Assembly (NCBI RefSeq): GCF_021729035.1
Contig: NZ_JAJSAP010000005.1
Location: forward strand, 124,001 to 188,000
Direction: 5' to 3'
Length of the DNA stretch: 64,000 nt
DNA from: Microbulbifer sediminum
GTDB lineage: Bacteria > Pseudomonadota > Gammaproteobacteria > Pseudomonadales > Cellvibrionaceae
Each line of letters opens with the position of its first letter. The first letter of the stretch is position 1. Under the pieces are notes generated by a model. That model was not told where the DNA came from. It made no database searches and saw only the letters and a program-made list of their open reading frames with translations. Positions 46,671-56,987 of the stretch are shown piece after piece. Both the position numbers and the translations under genes were made by a program.

Positions 46671-47747
46671 TCAGGCTGCTGCAGAGTCAGTTTTTTTTAC
46701 TGCATCCTCGTGCCCGAAACGCTCTTCGGCTATCCGGTCTGCCACATGCGCGGTGGTTTCACCGGTTTCCTCAGCACGCTGAAAAATTTCCTGCATGGTG
46801 TCGCCGATACGCTCAATGTGCTCCTTTACCTGCGCCGGGTTGTAGTCACCCTGCTGCTGGTAGTAGACGTCGATAATGCCGCCGGCATTAATAACGTAAT
46901 CCGGTGCGTAGAGGATACCTTTCTCACGCAGTGCCTGGGCGTGACGCTCTTCGGCCAGCTGGTTATTGGCTGCGCCGGCAATGGCACCGACCTTCAGTCG
47001 CGCAATGGTGTCATCGTTAAGGATGGCTCCCATGGCACAGGGAGCGAACAGGTCGACATCCAGGTCAAAAATCTCATCGGAGCCCACGGCCGTGGCTCCC
47101 AGCTCGCTGACAGCACGGTCGATATTGTCCTGGAAAATATCCGTTACATAGATCTCGGCACCAGCCTCTTTCAGAAGTTTCGCCAGGCGGAAGCCCACAT
47201 TGCCCACGCCCTGGATGGACACCTTCAGGCCCTGCAGGTCGTCGCGCCCCCAGCGATGCTTGGCGGTGGCCTTCAGGCCCACAAATACACCGTAAGCGGT
47301 AGAGGGAGACGGATCGCCGCCGGTCTCGGAGCCCTCGATCAGGCCGGAAACGAATTTCGTGGTCTCGCCGATCACCTTCATGTCGGCAACACTGGTGCCG
47401 GAATCTTCAGCGGTGATGTAACGGCCGCCCAGGGTATTGATGAACTCACCCATGGCGCGCAGCAATTCCGGCGTCTTTTCCTTGCGCGGGTCACCGATGA
47501 TCACGGACTTGCCACCACCCAGCTTGAGCCCGGCCATGGCAGACTTGTAGGTCATGCCACGGGACAGGCGCAGTACGTCCTCCAGCGCCTCACCGTCATC
47601 GGCGTAAGGCCACATGCGGCAACCGCCCAGTGAGGGTCCCAGATTGGTGTTGTGCACCGCAATAATCGCCTTCAGTCCGCTTTTGGCATCCTGGTAAAAA
47701 GCCACTTGTTCGTGCTTATCGTAGGCGGGATGGGAGAATATGCTCAT
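46671..47747 (-). CDS. leucine (branched-chain amino acid) dehydrogenase
   Basis: A 358-residue Glu/Leu/Phe/Val dehydrogenase. The catalytic lysine region is LGGCRMWPY and [15 protein letters not shown]; the dinucleotide loop is [20 protein letters not shown]. Length and the [10 protein letters not shown] motif point to leucine dehydrogenase, which deaminates branched-chain amino acids with NAD to 2-oxo acids. GAGAGGAAC precedes the ATG. Its product could feed a branched-chain 2-oxoacid pathway; no such operon is adjacent. Confidence 0.9.
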   Translation of the reverse strand: MSIFSHPAYDKHEQVAFYQDAKSGLKAIIAVHNTNLGPSLGGCRMWPYADDGEALEDVLRLSRGMTYKSAMAGLKLGGGKSVIIGDPRKEKTPELLRAMGEFINTLGGRYITAEDSGTSVADMKVIGETTKFVSGLIEGSETGGDPSPSTAYGVFVGLKATAKHRWGRDDLQGLKVSIQGVGNVGFRLAKLLKEAGAEIYVTDIFQDNIDRAVSELGATAVGSDEIFDLDVDLFAPCAMGAILNDDTIARLKVGAIAGAANNQLAEERHAQALREKGILYAPDYVINAGGIIDVYYQQQGDYNPAQVKEHIERIGDTMQEIFQRAEETGETTAHVADRIAEERFGHEDAVKKTDSAAA

Positions 47748-48051
47748 TTTGTGTTCCTCTCCGGAGACCGGTTCTACAGCTGGGGAACAACCACAGCCCT
47801 TTGTGCGTTTTTATTTGAAGGTAAGATTATATCTATGATCAGGATATAGAGTTTGCAATCTTTGCACAAACAGGTGCCCTTAGGGCTAATTTATCATCCT
47901 ATATGCCTTATATTAGGACGCAGGGTCACAATGGACTGCAGGTGGCTTCCCGGTCATTTACCGCCGGGCCCCGGTGAAGGGTTTAAACTGGTTCCGCAAT
48001 TTCTGTCTGGTAGAATCCGCGCCCAAATCGACCCGTGTAGAGACCTCCCGC
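47748..48051. other. AT-rich divergent intergenic region
   Basis: About 300 bp separates the divergent leucine dehydrogenase and RNase II genes. It is AT-rich around 47815-47925. TATATT at 47909-47914 could be a -10 element for the RNase II gene, but no good -35 fits. No gene or structured element seen. Confidence 0.3.
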
Positions 48052-50034
48052 ATGCTGAACCCGGATGCCCTCAAGCAACTGAACCAACTGAAAACCGATA
48101 TCCGCTCCACCAAGGAGTTTGCCGAGGGCCGGGTCCGCGGCAGCAACGGCAAATTCGGTTTTGTCGTACTTGACGACGGGCGCGAGGCCTTTCTCCCGCC
48201 CCCCGAAATGGAACGCGTGTTCCCCGGTGACCGGGTGCGGGTGAGCCTCACTGAAGAGGACAAGGGCAAGCTGTCCGCCGAACTGGACGCCCTGCTCGAG
48301 AGTGAACTGGATTACCTCGTCGGACAGTACGTCCAGCGCGGCCAGGGACATTTTATCCAGCCCAGCCAGAACGGCCTGACCCGCTGGATCTTCCTGCCTC
48401 CGAAGGCCCGCGGCAAGGCCACCCCGGGTGAGTTTATCGCCTGCAAGGTAACCCGCCACCCGTTCAAGGACGGCAAGGCCCAGGCCAGGGTGCAGGAAGT
48501 GATCGGCAAGCCGGAAATGCCGGGTATCGAGCACGCCTTTGTGGTGGCCCAGCACCGGCTGCCGGAAAAGTTCAGTGACACCGCCCTGAAACAGGTCCGG
48601 GAGATCAGGGAGAAACTTGCCGGCGTCGCCGCCGGGCGCGAGGACCTCTCCGGACAGGGATTTGCCACTATTGATGCCGAGTCCACCCGCGACATGGACG
48701 ATGCCATTGCCGTCTCCGCGCGCGATGATGGCTGGACGCTGCATATTGCCGTGGCCGACCCATCGAGCCTGATTGAACCGGGTAGCCCCCTGGACCGGGA
48801 AGCCTTCGAGCGCGCCCACAGCCAGTACCTGCCTGGCGAGACACTCCCCATGCTGCCCCGCGAGTTGTGCGAAGACGCCTTTTCCCTCCTGCCTGGTGAA
48901 TTGCGCCCGGCACTGGTCCTGCACGTTGATGTCAACGGGGATGGCAGTATCGGCAACAGCCGCTACCAGTTCGCGGCCATCCGCTCCCGGCACAAGTTGA
49001 GTTATGACAGCGTGAGCCGCTTTATCGAGGGTGACAACGACGCTGTGCCCGAGGACCAGCAGGAAAGTCTCCGCAACCTGGCTGCCCTCAGTGAGGTACG
49101 CGCAAATTACCGCGCAAGCCACTCACTGATCATGGAGGACCGCCCGGATTACGACATCCACCTCGATGACAAGCGCAAGATTGCGCGCATCGAAAAGCGC
49201 GAGCGCAATGTGGCCCAGCGCATGGTCGAAGAAGCCATGCTGGCCACTAACATCGCCATGGGTGCTGAGCTCGCCACCCTACAGCAGGGCTGTTTCTCGG
49301 TGCATCTGGGCTTCCGCGATGAGCGTATGGGTGAAGTCAAAAGCCTGCTCAAGGAACTGCTGCCGGAGCATGCGGAAAAAGACCTGCACCAGCTGGACAA
49401 CTACCTGGCACTGGTGAAGTACCTGGAGACCCACGACGAGCCGCAGATGCAGAACCTGCTGGCAGTGCTCAAGCGTATGTTGCGCCCGGGCCAGCTGGCC
49501 AATACGCCGGGCGCACACCTGGGCCTGGGCCTGGAGGCGTACGCCACGGTTACCTCACCGATCCGCAAGTACAACGACCTGCACAACCACCGGGTGCTGC
49601 AGGCTGCCGCCGCGGGACAGCAGGGAGAGGCGCTGGACGACGACAAGATCGCGGCACTGCAGGACAGCCTGCTCCGCGGCCGCCAGGCCAACCGTGCCCT
49701 GGAGCAATGGCTTTACTGCCAGTTTATGCAGGATAAGGTGGGCCGGGAATTTACCGGCAGGGTCACGCTGGTCAATGGTGCCGGCCTGGGTGTTCGCCTG
49801 GACGACTTCGGCATCGATGGCTTTGTGCGGCTGAACACCGACAAGAAAAACCTGCCGGACTTCGATGGCAAGCACCTGACCCTGGCCCACAATGACCTCT
49901 CCTACCGGTTAGAGCAGCCAGTGACGGTGAAGATCGGCAGTGTCGACGTCGACAAGCGTCGCATCGCCCTGGAGATCGTCGGCGGCGGCACCCCGGTGGC
50001 CACTGCCGCTGCCACCTCTGCTGCGGACGAGTAA
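48052..50034 (+). CDS. rnb: RNase II-type 3'-5' exoribonuclease
   Basis: A 660-residue enzyme of RNase II/R type. The N-terminal cold-shock domains include FVVLDDGREAFLPPPEMERV; the RNB domain has the catalytic acidic set DAESTRDMDDAIAV (four Asp in the RNB signature) and the YATVTSPIRKYNDLHNHRVL motif; a C-terminal S1 domain follows (GRVTLVNGAGLGVRLDDFGI). It degrades single-stranded RNA from the 3' end. Length matches RNase II (about 650) rather than RNase R (about 800). ATG at 48052 is preferred over the upstream ATG at 47974. Confidence 0.88.
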   Translation: MLNPDALKQLNQLKTDIRSTKEFAEGRVRGSNGKFGFVVLDDGREAFLPPPEMERVFPGDRVRVSLTEEDKGKLSAELDALLESELDYLVGQYVQRGQGHFIQPSQNGLTRWIFLPPKARGKATPGEFIACKVTRHPFKDGKAQARVQEVIGKPEMPGIEHAFVVAQHRLPEKFSDTALKQVREIREKLAGVAAGREDLSGQGFATIDAESTRDMDDAIAVSARDDGWTLHIAVADPSSLIEPGSPLDREAFERAHSQYLPGETLPMLPRELCEDAFSLLPGELRPALVLHVDVNGDGSIGNSRYQFAAIRSRHKLSYDSVSRFIEGDNDAVPEDQQESLRNLAALSEVRANYRASHSLIMEDRPDYDIHLDDKRKIARIEKRERNVAQRMVEEAMLATNIAMGAELATLQQGCFSVHLGFRDERMGEVKSLLKELLPEHAEKDLHQLDNYLALVKYLETHDEPQMQNLLAVLKRMLRPGQLANTPGAHLGLGLEAYATVTSPIRKYNDLHNHRVLQAAAAGQQGEALDDDKIAALQDSLLRGRQANRALEQWLYCQFMQDKVGREFTGRVTLVNGAGLGVRLDDFGIDGFVRLNTDKKNLPDFDGKHLTLAHNDLSYRLEQPVTVKIGSVDVDKRRIALEIVGGGTPVATAAATSAADE

Positions 50035-50201
50035 TACACCGGCGCGCCCCTCCAGGGGGCGCGCCTGGCTGTCACTCTCCCGCCTCCAATCTTATAATTG
50101 CCCCGCAATTTCCCGGGCCGGGCCACAAGCCCGGCCGGCCTATACCCGCGGCCAGCCTACCCGGCCGGGACCGCACAAAAATTAAGTAAGAAGGACGCGA
50201 T

Positions 50202-51677
50202 ATGTCATCCATTGCCGAACTGAGCCCGACCCCACTGTGGAAGCATTTCTCACGGCTGTGTGAGATTCCCCGCCCCTCAAAACACGAAGAAAAAGTGGTG
50301 GCTTACATCCTCGATTTTTGTAAGGAGCGCGGGCTGGAAGCCAGGCTGGACCAGATCGGCAACATCATCATCCGTAAACCGGCCACCCCAGGGATGGAAG
50401 ACCGCAAGACGCTCGCCATGCAGAGTCATGTGGATATGGTGCCGCAAAAAAATGCCGACACCGACCACGACTTCCTCAAGGATCCAATCCGCCCGCAGAT
50501 CGACGGTGACTGGGTTACCGCCACCGGCACAACGCTGGGGGCCGATAACGGTATCGGCGTGGCCGCCATACTGGCCCTGCTGGAAAGCACTGATATCCCG
50601 CACCCGCCGCTGGAAGCCCTGCTGACCATCGACGAGGAAGCCGGCATGACCGGCGCCAAGCACCTGCAACCGGGACATTTTGAGGCCGAACTGTTACTAA
50701 ACCTGGATACCGAGGACGAGGGCGAGCTGTACGTGGGCTGCGCCGGGGGCGTGGACATCAATGTGGAGCTGCCCTACTCTGCGGAAGCGGCTCCGGCTGG
50801 CCACAAGGCGTTCAAGCTCAACGTGCGCGGCCTGCGCGGCGGCCATTCCGGACTGGACATCGACAAGGGCCGCGGCAACGCCAACAAGATCGCCAACCGC
50901 ATCATCGATATCGCCACGCGGGAGATTGAAGAGCTGCGTATCGCGGCGCTCGACGGCGGCACCCTGCGCAACGCGATCCCGCGAGAGTCCTTCAGCACCC
51001 TCACCGTGCCTGCCGACAGCGCTGCCCGCTTGATGGAAATCGTCCTGCAGGAGGCCGCCGTGATCAAAGCGGAGCTCGACAACGAACCGAAACTGGACAT
51101 CGCGGTAGAGGAAACCGAAGCCCCGGCATCTGTCATGGACCGGGAGAGCGAGCGCAGGGTCATCCGCATGCTGCGTGCCTGCCCCAGTGGCGTGGAGCGC
51201 ATGAGCACGGACCTCGAGGGCATCGCGGAAACCTCCAACAACCTGGCCCGCGTGGTGACAGAAGAACAGGATGGCAAACACCTTTTACGCATCCAGTGCC
51301 TGGTACGCAGCCTGTCAGACAGCGCCCGCGATGACCACGGTCTGAATGTTGCTGCCACCTTCGAGCTGGCCGGCGCACAGGTATCACTGGACAATGCCTA
51401 CCCGGGCTGGACGCCGAATGTGAAATCCCCGCTACTGGCATTAATGAAGGATGTCTACAAGGATATGACTGGCGCCGAGCCGGAAGTAAAAGTCATCCAT
51501 GCCGGCCTGGAGTGCGGCCTGCTGGCCAAGCCTTACCCCCACTGGGATATGGTCTCCTTCGGGCCCACTATCCGCCGGGCCCACTCGCCGGAAGAGCGGG
51601 TACATATCGAGAGTGTGGGGAAATTCTGGGACTACTTCCTGAAGGTGGTACAGGCCATCCCGGCGCGGCATCACTGA
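50202..51677 (+). CDS. pepD: aminoacyl-histidine dipeptidase (PepD, M20C)
   Basis: A 491-residue dinuclear zinc peptidase. Ligands appear in MQSHVDMVPQ (HVD), TTLGADNGIGVAA (bridging Asp), LLTIDEEAGMTGA (general base Glu and ligand Glu) and LLNLDTEDEGELYVGCAGG. PepD cleaves Xaa-His and many other dipeptides in the cytosol. AAGGA lies before the ATG. It follows the RNase II gene by 167 bp and precedes a membrane protease, so a peptide-recycling neighbourhood is possible. Confidence 0.92.
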   Translation: MSSIAELSPTPLWKHFSRLCEIPRPSKHEEKVVAYILDFCKERGLEARLDQIGNIIIRKPATPGMEDRKTLAMQSHVDMVPQKNADTDHDFLKDPIRPQIDGDWVTATGTTLGADNGIGVAAILALLESTDIPHPPLEALLTIDEEAGMTGAKHLQPGHFEAELLLNLDTEDEGELYVGCAGGVDINVELPYSAEAAPAGHKAFKLNVRGLRGGHSGLDIDKGRGNANKIANRIIDIATREIEELRIAALDGGTLRNAIPRESFSTLTVPADSAARLMEIVLQEAAVIKAELDNEPKLDIAVEETEAPASVMDRESERRVIRMLRACPSGVERMSTDLEGIAETSNNLARVVTEEQDGKHLLRIQCLVRSLSDSARDDHGLNVAATFELAGAQVSLDNAYPGWTPNVKSPLLALMKDVYKDMTGAEPEVKVIHAGLECGLLAKPYPHWDMVSFGPTIRRAHSPEERVHIESVGKFWDYFLKVVQAIPARHH

Positions 51678-51782
51678 GACCCCGGGACACGGCGGCTCCC
51701 GCTGCTCATTTAGCGGGAGCAAATTGCCGGGCGACCCCGGCACCGCCAGACACTCACCGGCACAGGCTACTGGATAGCGGAA

Positions 51783-52463
51783 ATGATCTACGGACTGGGA
51801 GCACTGCTCGTCGTATTACTGGTATACGGCCCCTCACTTTGGGTGCGGTTCGTGATGTGGCGCCATGCAAAGCCAATAAAGGACATGCCCGGTACCGGTG
51901 GCGACCTCGCCCGTCACCTGGTCGAGCGCTTCAGCCTTGCCGGTGTCTCTGTGGAGCGGGGCCAGCCCAATGGCGACCACTATGATCCGGTAAAGAAAGT
52001 TGTTTCCCTCAGCCCGCGTGTGCACGATGGCAAGTCACTGACCGCCGTCGCCGTGGCCGCGCACGAAATCGGGCATGCCATCCAGTTTGTTCGCGATGAT
52101 CCAGTCAGTCATCTACGACAAAAACACCTGGGCAAGGCATTTTTTATCCGGAAGGTCGGTACCGGATTGATGCTGGCCCTGTCGGCGCTCGCCATGGTCC
52201 TGAAAATCCCCCATGTGATCGCCCTTGCCATCGCTCTGGGCGTTATTACCATGCTGGCCTCGGCATTGATGTACGCCGCCATCCTACCGGAGGAATATGA
52301 CGCCAGCTTCAATAAGGCTCTGCCGATACTGGAAGAGGGCTATGTGCCGCCCGAACACCTCCCCGCCATCCGCTCCGTCCTGAAGGCCGCAGCGCTCACC
52401 TACTTCGCCGGTGCCCTGGCAGAGCTGCTCAGCCTGTGGCGGTGGTTGCGGTTTCTTCGCTAG
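51783..52463 (+). CDS. YugP-like membrane zinc metallopeptidase
   Basis: A 226-residue inner-membrane protein. A transmembrane helix (residues 3-20) precedes a soluble part with the zinc motif VAVAAHEIGHAIQF (HExxH). Two more hydrophobic helices follow. PF04298 (Zn_peptidase_2) members are called YugP in Bacillus. The third zinc ligand should be the Glu of ILPEEYDASFNKA in the C-terminal region. Substrate unknown; membrane-protein quality control is a family-based guess. GCGGA precedes the ATG. Confidence 0.85.
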   Translation: MIYGLGALLVVLLVYGPSLWVRFVMWRHAKPIKDMPGTGGDLARHLVERFSLAGVSVERGQPNGDHYDPVKKVVSLSPRVHDGKSLTAVAVAAHEIGHAIQFVRDDPVSHLRQKHLGKAFFIRKVGTGLMLALSALAMVLKIPHVIALAIALGVITMLASALMYAAILPEEYDASFNKALPILEEGYVPPEHLPAIRSVLKAAALTYFAGALAELLSLWRWLRFLR

Positions 52464-52700
52464 GCCCAGGTGGTAAACGCCAATTTACCCCCCCCTGACA
52501 TTCCCGGTAGAGCCTGCAGGTCTGAGAATGGCCTCACGTTTTTGGCATTTTCTGCAGGCCAATTCTTGTTTCCGTCTAGCGGTCGTATTTTTCCCTTCGA
52601 CAGTTGGGGTATCAATACACGAGTCAGTCGCGCAGCACAGCGTTGGAAACGCACCATGCTAAATGGGTTCTGCTGAAGTAACTCCCTCCCCCACCCTATG
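52464..52700. other. intergenic region, no gene seen; possible small RNA
   Basis: About 240 bp after the zinc-peptidase stop carries no convincing reading frame on either strand. It leads straight into a strong rho-independent terminator, so it may be the 3' UTR or an independent small RNA. Confidence 0.3.
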
Positions 52701-52725
52701 GGCCGCTCCATGAGCGGCCTTTTTT
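52701..52725 (+). terminator. rho-independent terminator
   Basis: GGCCGCTC and GAGCGGCC form an eight-base perfect stem with loop CAT, followed by six T. It ends transcription from the zinc-peptidase gene or an unannotated small RNA. Between it and the TonB receptor (52726-53012) nothing is recognisable except an AAAGGA ribosome site. Confidence 0.92.
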
Positions 52726-53012
52726 ATACTTGCTCCTCGAATAACATCAATTAAATGGCCGGCTTAAAGTCCCGAGAAACCAGGTGCCCGAAATATCCGC
52801 CGGGAAAACCTGAGCTATGCCGTAAAACCTGAATACCGTAGCCACATTAATTTCATATTCCTGTAAATCCCGGTTCATCAGGGGGGCGCTATTGTAGCCC
52901 CGCCAAATAAGAGCCGCATGAAAGAAAGAACCCGGAGCGCCCTTCATTGCAAAAGAGGGCAAATATTCAGCGGCCCGGTTTCATACCTACTGATTGACAA
53001 GGGAACAAAGGA

Positions 53013-55403
53013 ATGAACAGTTCAAGGAAACACCTATCCGCAGCCGTCTCCATGGCTACAGCGATTGCTGCGGCTGGCGCGACAGCACAGGACAACAACA
53101 ATGGCCATAACAGTAACAGTAACAGTAACAGTAACAGTATCGAGGAACTGGTAGTACTCGGTAGCGGCGAAACTTTCAACACCAGTAGCGTCACCGATGC
53201 TATGCGCAGGCAACAGTCCACCATTACCAGCATCAATGCACTGATCGACAACCTGCCCGGTGTTTCCGTCAACGAGGGAGACACCTACGGCTTTGATGAT
53301 TGGTCCACCAATATCACCGTACGCGGTTTCACCACCAGCCTGGATGAACAGCAGGTCGGCACCACCATTGACGGTATCCCCAACGGGGGCTCCAATTATG
53401 GTGGGGGCTCCAAGGCCAACCGCTTTATCGACCCGGCCAATATCGGCGGTGTCGCCGTGTCCCAGGGCACAGCGGACATAGCCTCGCGCTCCACCGAGGC
53501 CCTGGGAGGCACCATCGACTACCGCACCGATGACCCTACCGAAGAGCGGCGTACGCGCGTCGAGATGTCCGGCGGTGAGTTCGATGCGCAGCGCTATTAT
53601 CTGCGCTACGACACCGGCAGCTTTGCAGAAGGCAGCACCAGGGCCTGGATCTCCTATTCGAACCAGGAGGCGACCGACTGGATCACCGAGACCGCCGAAA
53701 ACGAACGCGAGCATGTTGCAGCCAAGCTGGTGGCCACCGTCCCGGCCGGCACCCTCTCGGGTTATGTCTCTTACGATGATATCCACGAAGACAACTACCA
53801 GCGTATTTATTCCGCTGCCCAGTTCGAGCAGTTCCCCGAAAACGACTTTCTCAACGGAGAATGGAGCGGTGTACCCTATATCGACCAGTTATATCGTCGC
53901 GGCTGGTCCACCCTGCGGGAGAACCTGCTCGGCTATGCCCGGTTCAACCTGGACCTGGCGGAGAGCCTGAACCTGGAAGGCAGTGTCTACTACCATACCA
54001 ACGAGGGTCGCGGGGACTGGGTCCCGCCCTACCTGGTGGATGTCACCGATGACGGCGACAATGGCCAGTCCGAGTTCCTCGGTGGCACCACTGCCAGGAC
54101 CAGCCGTAGTGCCGGCCAGTTCTTCTATGTGGACGCCGATGGCAACGCGCTGCAACCGATTGACGACTGTACTTCCAGCATTGTCACCATCTATGGCCAG
54201 GCCGGTGCGCAGTACGACCCGGCATGCTATGAGGCCGGCGCTATCCCGGTGATGTCCTACCGCCACACACACTATGAAAAAGAGCGCAACGGATTCACCC
54301 TCGACTTTACCCATAATGGTGAAATCGTGGGCCTGCAGAATGAATTCCGCGGTGGCTTCTGGTACGAGGACGCCACCCGCGACGAGCACCGGGACTGGCA
54401 CCGGATCACCGACACCACCAGCGGACCGAAGTTCGACGGCACGCCCTACTGGGAGCAGTACCGTCGCAGCTATCCGCAGCAGACCAAAAAGTGGTACCTG
54501 CAGGATGCTCTGACTGTCGACACCGTCACCCTGAGCCTCGGCGCCAAGCAGTTCCTGGTGGATGTGAAGCGCGAGGACCTCTTCTCCGAAAGCCTGGATG
54601 CGGATCTCGAATCTGATTCCGACATCCTGCTGTCAGCCGGCCTGGTCTGGGATGCCCCCGTGGATGGCACCGAGGTATTCGCGGGCTATGTCGAAAACTT
54701 CAAGGCCATCGGCGACAGTGTCCTGGAACGGCCGGAGTCCAATCTCGACAATCTGGACCCGGAAACATCCGAGACCATCGAGATGGGCCTCCGTTACACA
54801 GGCGATACACTGGCCACCACTGCCACCCTGTTCAGGAATGAATTCGACAACCGCATCATTTTCCTGGACAACAACACCGCGGCGGGTCCCAACTACCTGA
54901 TTGGCACCAATGGTTCCTATTTCAACGCCGGCGGCATAGAGTCCAATGGACTGGAACTGCTGCTGGACTATGACCTGAACCAGGGCCTGAACCTGTACGC
55001 TTCCTACACACTCCTTGATGCCAGCTATATCGGCACTGGTGATGCCGCGGTTGACGCCACCCAGGGACTGGTGCCGGGCAATGAAGTGGTGGGCATTGCC
55101 GGCCAGCTGTTCGTGGCCGGACTGGACTGGCGTTCTTCGGTGTTCTACGGCGGCCTGTCAGCCAAGCTCACCGGCGACCGCTACGTGGACCTGGCAAACA
55201 CCTGGGAAGCAAATTCCTATGTAGTCGCCGACGCTTACCTGGGCATCAACCTGGCGGGCGTCAGCCCGGCACTGCAGGGCATTAACCTCAACCTGGTGGT
55301 GAACAACCTGACGGACGAGGACTACCTGGGCACCGTGGTCTCGGGCGGCGCCTGGATCGGCGCACCTCGCACCGCCTCCCTCTCCGCTACCGTGGATTTC
55401 TGA
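53013..55403 (+). CDS. TonB-dependent outer membrane receptor
   Basis: A 796-residue receptor with signal peptide ending AGATAQD. A low-complexity linker of alternating Ser-Asn follows, encoded by a hexamer repeat, then IEELVVLGSGETF, a TonB-box-like segment, and the plug (INALIDNLPGVSVNEGDTYG, then VDGIPNGG-like IDGIPNGGSNYGGGSK and VSQGTADIASRSTEALGG). The barrel ends TASLSATVDF. It has no adjacent uptake genes and no visible Fur box, so the ligand is unknown; the plug type occurs in siderophore, cofactor and carbohydrate receptors. Confidence 0.88.
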   Translation: MNSSRKHLSAAVSMATAIAAAGATAQDNNNGHNSNSNSNSNSIEELVVLGSGETFNTSSVTDAMRRQQSTITSINALIDNLPGVSVNEGDTYGFDDWSTNITVRGFTTSLDEQQVGTTIDGIPNGGSNYGGGSKANRFIDPANIGGVAVSQGTADIASRSTEALGGTIDYRTDDPTEERRTRVEMSGGEFDAQRYYLRYDTGSFAEGSTRAWISYSNQEATDWITETAENEREHVAAKLVATVPAGTLSGYVSYDDIHEDNYQRIYSAAQFEQFPENDFLNGEWSGVPYIDQLYRRGWSTLRENLLGYARFNLDLAESLNLEGSVYYHTNEGRGDWVPPYLVDVTDDGDNGQSEFLGGTTARTSRSAGQFFYVDADGNALQPIDDCTSSIVTIYGQAGAQYDPACYEAGAIPVMSYRHTHYEKERNGFTLDFTHNGEIVGLQNEFRGGFWYEDATRDEHRDWHRITDTTSGPKFDGTPYWEQYRRSYPQQTKKWYLQDALTVDTVTLSLGAKQFLVDVKREDLFSESLDADLESDSDILLSAGLVWDAPVDGTEVFAGYVENFKAIGDSVLERPESNLDNLDPETSETIEMGLRYTGDTLATTATLFRNEFDNRIIFLDNNTAAGPNYLIGTNGSYFNAGGIESNGLELLLDYDLNQGLNLYASYTLLDASYIGTGDAAVDATQGLVPGNEVVGIAGQLFVAGLDWRSSVFYGGLSAKLTGDRYVDLANTWEANSYVVADAYLGINLAGVSPALQGINLNLVVNNLTDEDYLGTVVSGGAWIGAPRTASLSATVDF
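53109..53138 (+). repeat. five-copy in-frame hexamer (AACAGT) in the TonB receptor gene
   Basis: Five exact copies of AACAGT encode alternating Asn-Ser just after the signal peptide. Being six bases, a change in copy number adds or removes two residues and keeps the frame, so it can vary linker length without inactivating the receptor. Confidence 0.9.
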
Positions 55404-55684
55404 CCGGTTGTTGCAAGCCACCGGCGGGCCCGCCTGAGGCGGCCCGCCGCACCCTGGCAGCCAGGCAGTACCCAGGCCTGGAGCTGGAACACCGGATCAT
55501 CGAGGGTGCTGACCATGAGACAGACTTCCCACGTGACGGCCATCCAGGGGCCTTACAGGTTGCTCAGCATTTAACCTGCGCAGCCCACTCCAGCGACAAA
55601 TCTGCGGACGGCGCACTGGTTGTGGCCGACCGCTTCACGCATAATTGCCGGCCGCTTCCGAAAACAGAATGAATGGCCCGTTGT

Positions 55685-56677
55685 ATGTGGTTCAAGAACC
55701 TGCGCGTATACCGCCTCACCAAAGAATTCGACCTAACTGCTGAAAGATTGAACGAACTGCTGGAACCAGGAACCTTTGTCCCCTGCGGCAGCCAGGATGC
55801 GGCCCGCTATGGCTGGGTACCGCCGCTCGGTCGCCACGGTTCCGAACTGGTCCACAGCACTAACGGCTACCTGATGGTCTGTGCCAAGAAGCAGGAAAAG
55901 GTCCTGCCCGCGGGCGTGATCAATGAGAAAGTCGAGGAAATGGCGCAGGCCATCTCCCAGAAGGAAGGCCGTCAGGTGGGCCGCAAGGAGCGCCAGAACC
56001 TCAAAGACGAGGTACTGATGGAGATGCGCCCCAAGGCGTTCGCCCGCTCCCGCCTGCACTACGCCTACATCGCTCCCAGGGACGGCTGGGTGGTGGTGGA
56101 TGCTTCATCGGCGTCGGCAGCCGAGGAACTGCTGGAGAATCTGCGCGAGGCAATCAGCAGCCTGGCGGTAGTACCCCTGTCAGCCAAGAACCTGCCGCAG
56201 CAGACTATGACCCACTGGCTGCATGCCCCCGATGCACCGGAACAGTTCGAGTTCGGCCATGAGTGTGAGCTACGTGACCCCAAGGACAGCGGCAGCGTGA
56301 TCCGTTGCAAGAACCAGGACCTGTGCGCCGAGGAGATCCACAACCACCTGGTGGCAGGGATGCAGGTGCACAAGCTGGGCCTGACCTGGCGCGGTGGCGT
56401 GGAGTTCATGGTCGATGACCAGTTATCCCTGAAACGGGTCAAGTTCAGTGATGAACTGATTGAGAAGGCCGACAGCGCTGACGCCGATAACGCGGCACAG
56501 CGCTTCGATGCGGATTTCTCGGTCATGACCATCGAGATCTCGGCCCTGCTCACAGACCTTCTCGCGGCATTCGGTGGCGCGAACACGGAGACCGCCAGCG
56601 TAGAGGAAATCGTCGCCCGCGCCTCCCGTGCCGAGGCGGAGCAGCAGTCTGCAGAGGTCGAGGAAGTGGTATTCTGA
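55685..56677 (+). CDS. rdgC: recombination-associated protein RdgC
   Basis: A 330-residue protein that starts MWFKNLRVYRLTKEFDLTA, the standard RdgC N terminus, and contains GRQVGRKERQNLKDEVLMEM and ARSRLHYAYIAPRDGWVVVD. RdgC forms a ring dimer around DNA and limits RecA activity. It is confined to beta- and gammaproteobacteria, which supports the host assignment. The ATG at 55685 is chosen because RdgC proteins begin MWFKN; an ATG 12 bases earlier is spurious. Confidence 0.95.
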   Translation: MWFKNLRVYRLTKEFDLTAERLNELLEPGTFVPCGSQDAARYGWVPPLGRHGSELVHSTNGYLMVCAKKQEKVLPAGVINEKVEEMAQAISQKEGRQVGRKERQNLKDEVLMEMRPKAFARSRLHYAYIAPRDGWVVVDASSASAAEELLENLREAISSLAVVPLSAKNLPQQTMTHWLHAPDAPEQFEFGHECELRDPKDSGSVIRCKNQDLCAEEIHNHLVAGMQVHKLGLTWRGGVEFMVDDQLSLKRVKFSDELIEKADSADADNAAQRFDADFSVMTIEISALLTDLLAAFGGANTETASVEEIVARASRAEAEQQSAEVEEVVF

Positions 56678-56987
56678 TCTCCTGGCCAGCCCCTCATCGG
56701 GGGGGGCTGGCTCTGCGTCACTCGATCGGGGCCAGGCTTGCGCTTGCAGTCGCACTGGCCCCGCGGGCAGCGACCGTCCCCGCGCCTTATCCGCGCGGTC
56801 CATTCAGGCTGCCTCCCTCCCGTGTCATGCATCTTCAGTTCCACTGACGCAGCGCGAAGTCCCGACGGAATTTGCCGCCACATCCCGCACCTTACTGGAC
56901 TATGCTCACTGACTGAGTCCCCGCCGGACCTGAATGCGGAAAAGCGCCGCCCGGCAATCACCCCCAATGGAGCAATGGGTGTTCAGC
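56678..56987. other. intergenic region with one hairpin
   Basis: About 310 bp lies between rdgC and the DUF4136 gene. GCCAGCCCC (56685-56693) pairs with GGGGCTGGC (56703-56711) just after the rdgC stop, but no T-run follows. No gene is seen; long minus-strand frames here are shadows of rdgC. Confidence 0.4.

Noticed and set aside
56065..56967. A 300-codon minus-strand frame
   Set aside because: It is antisense to rdgC and rich in Arg and Ser, typical of a shadow frame.
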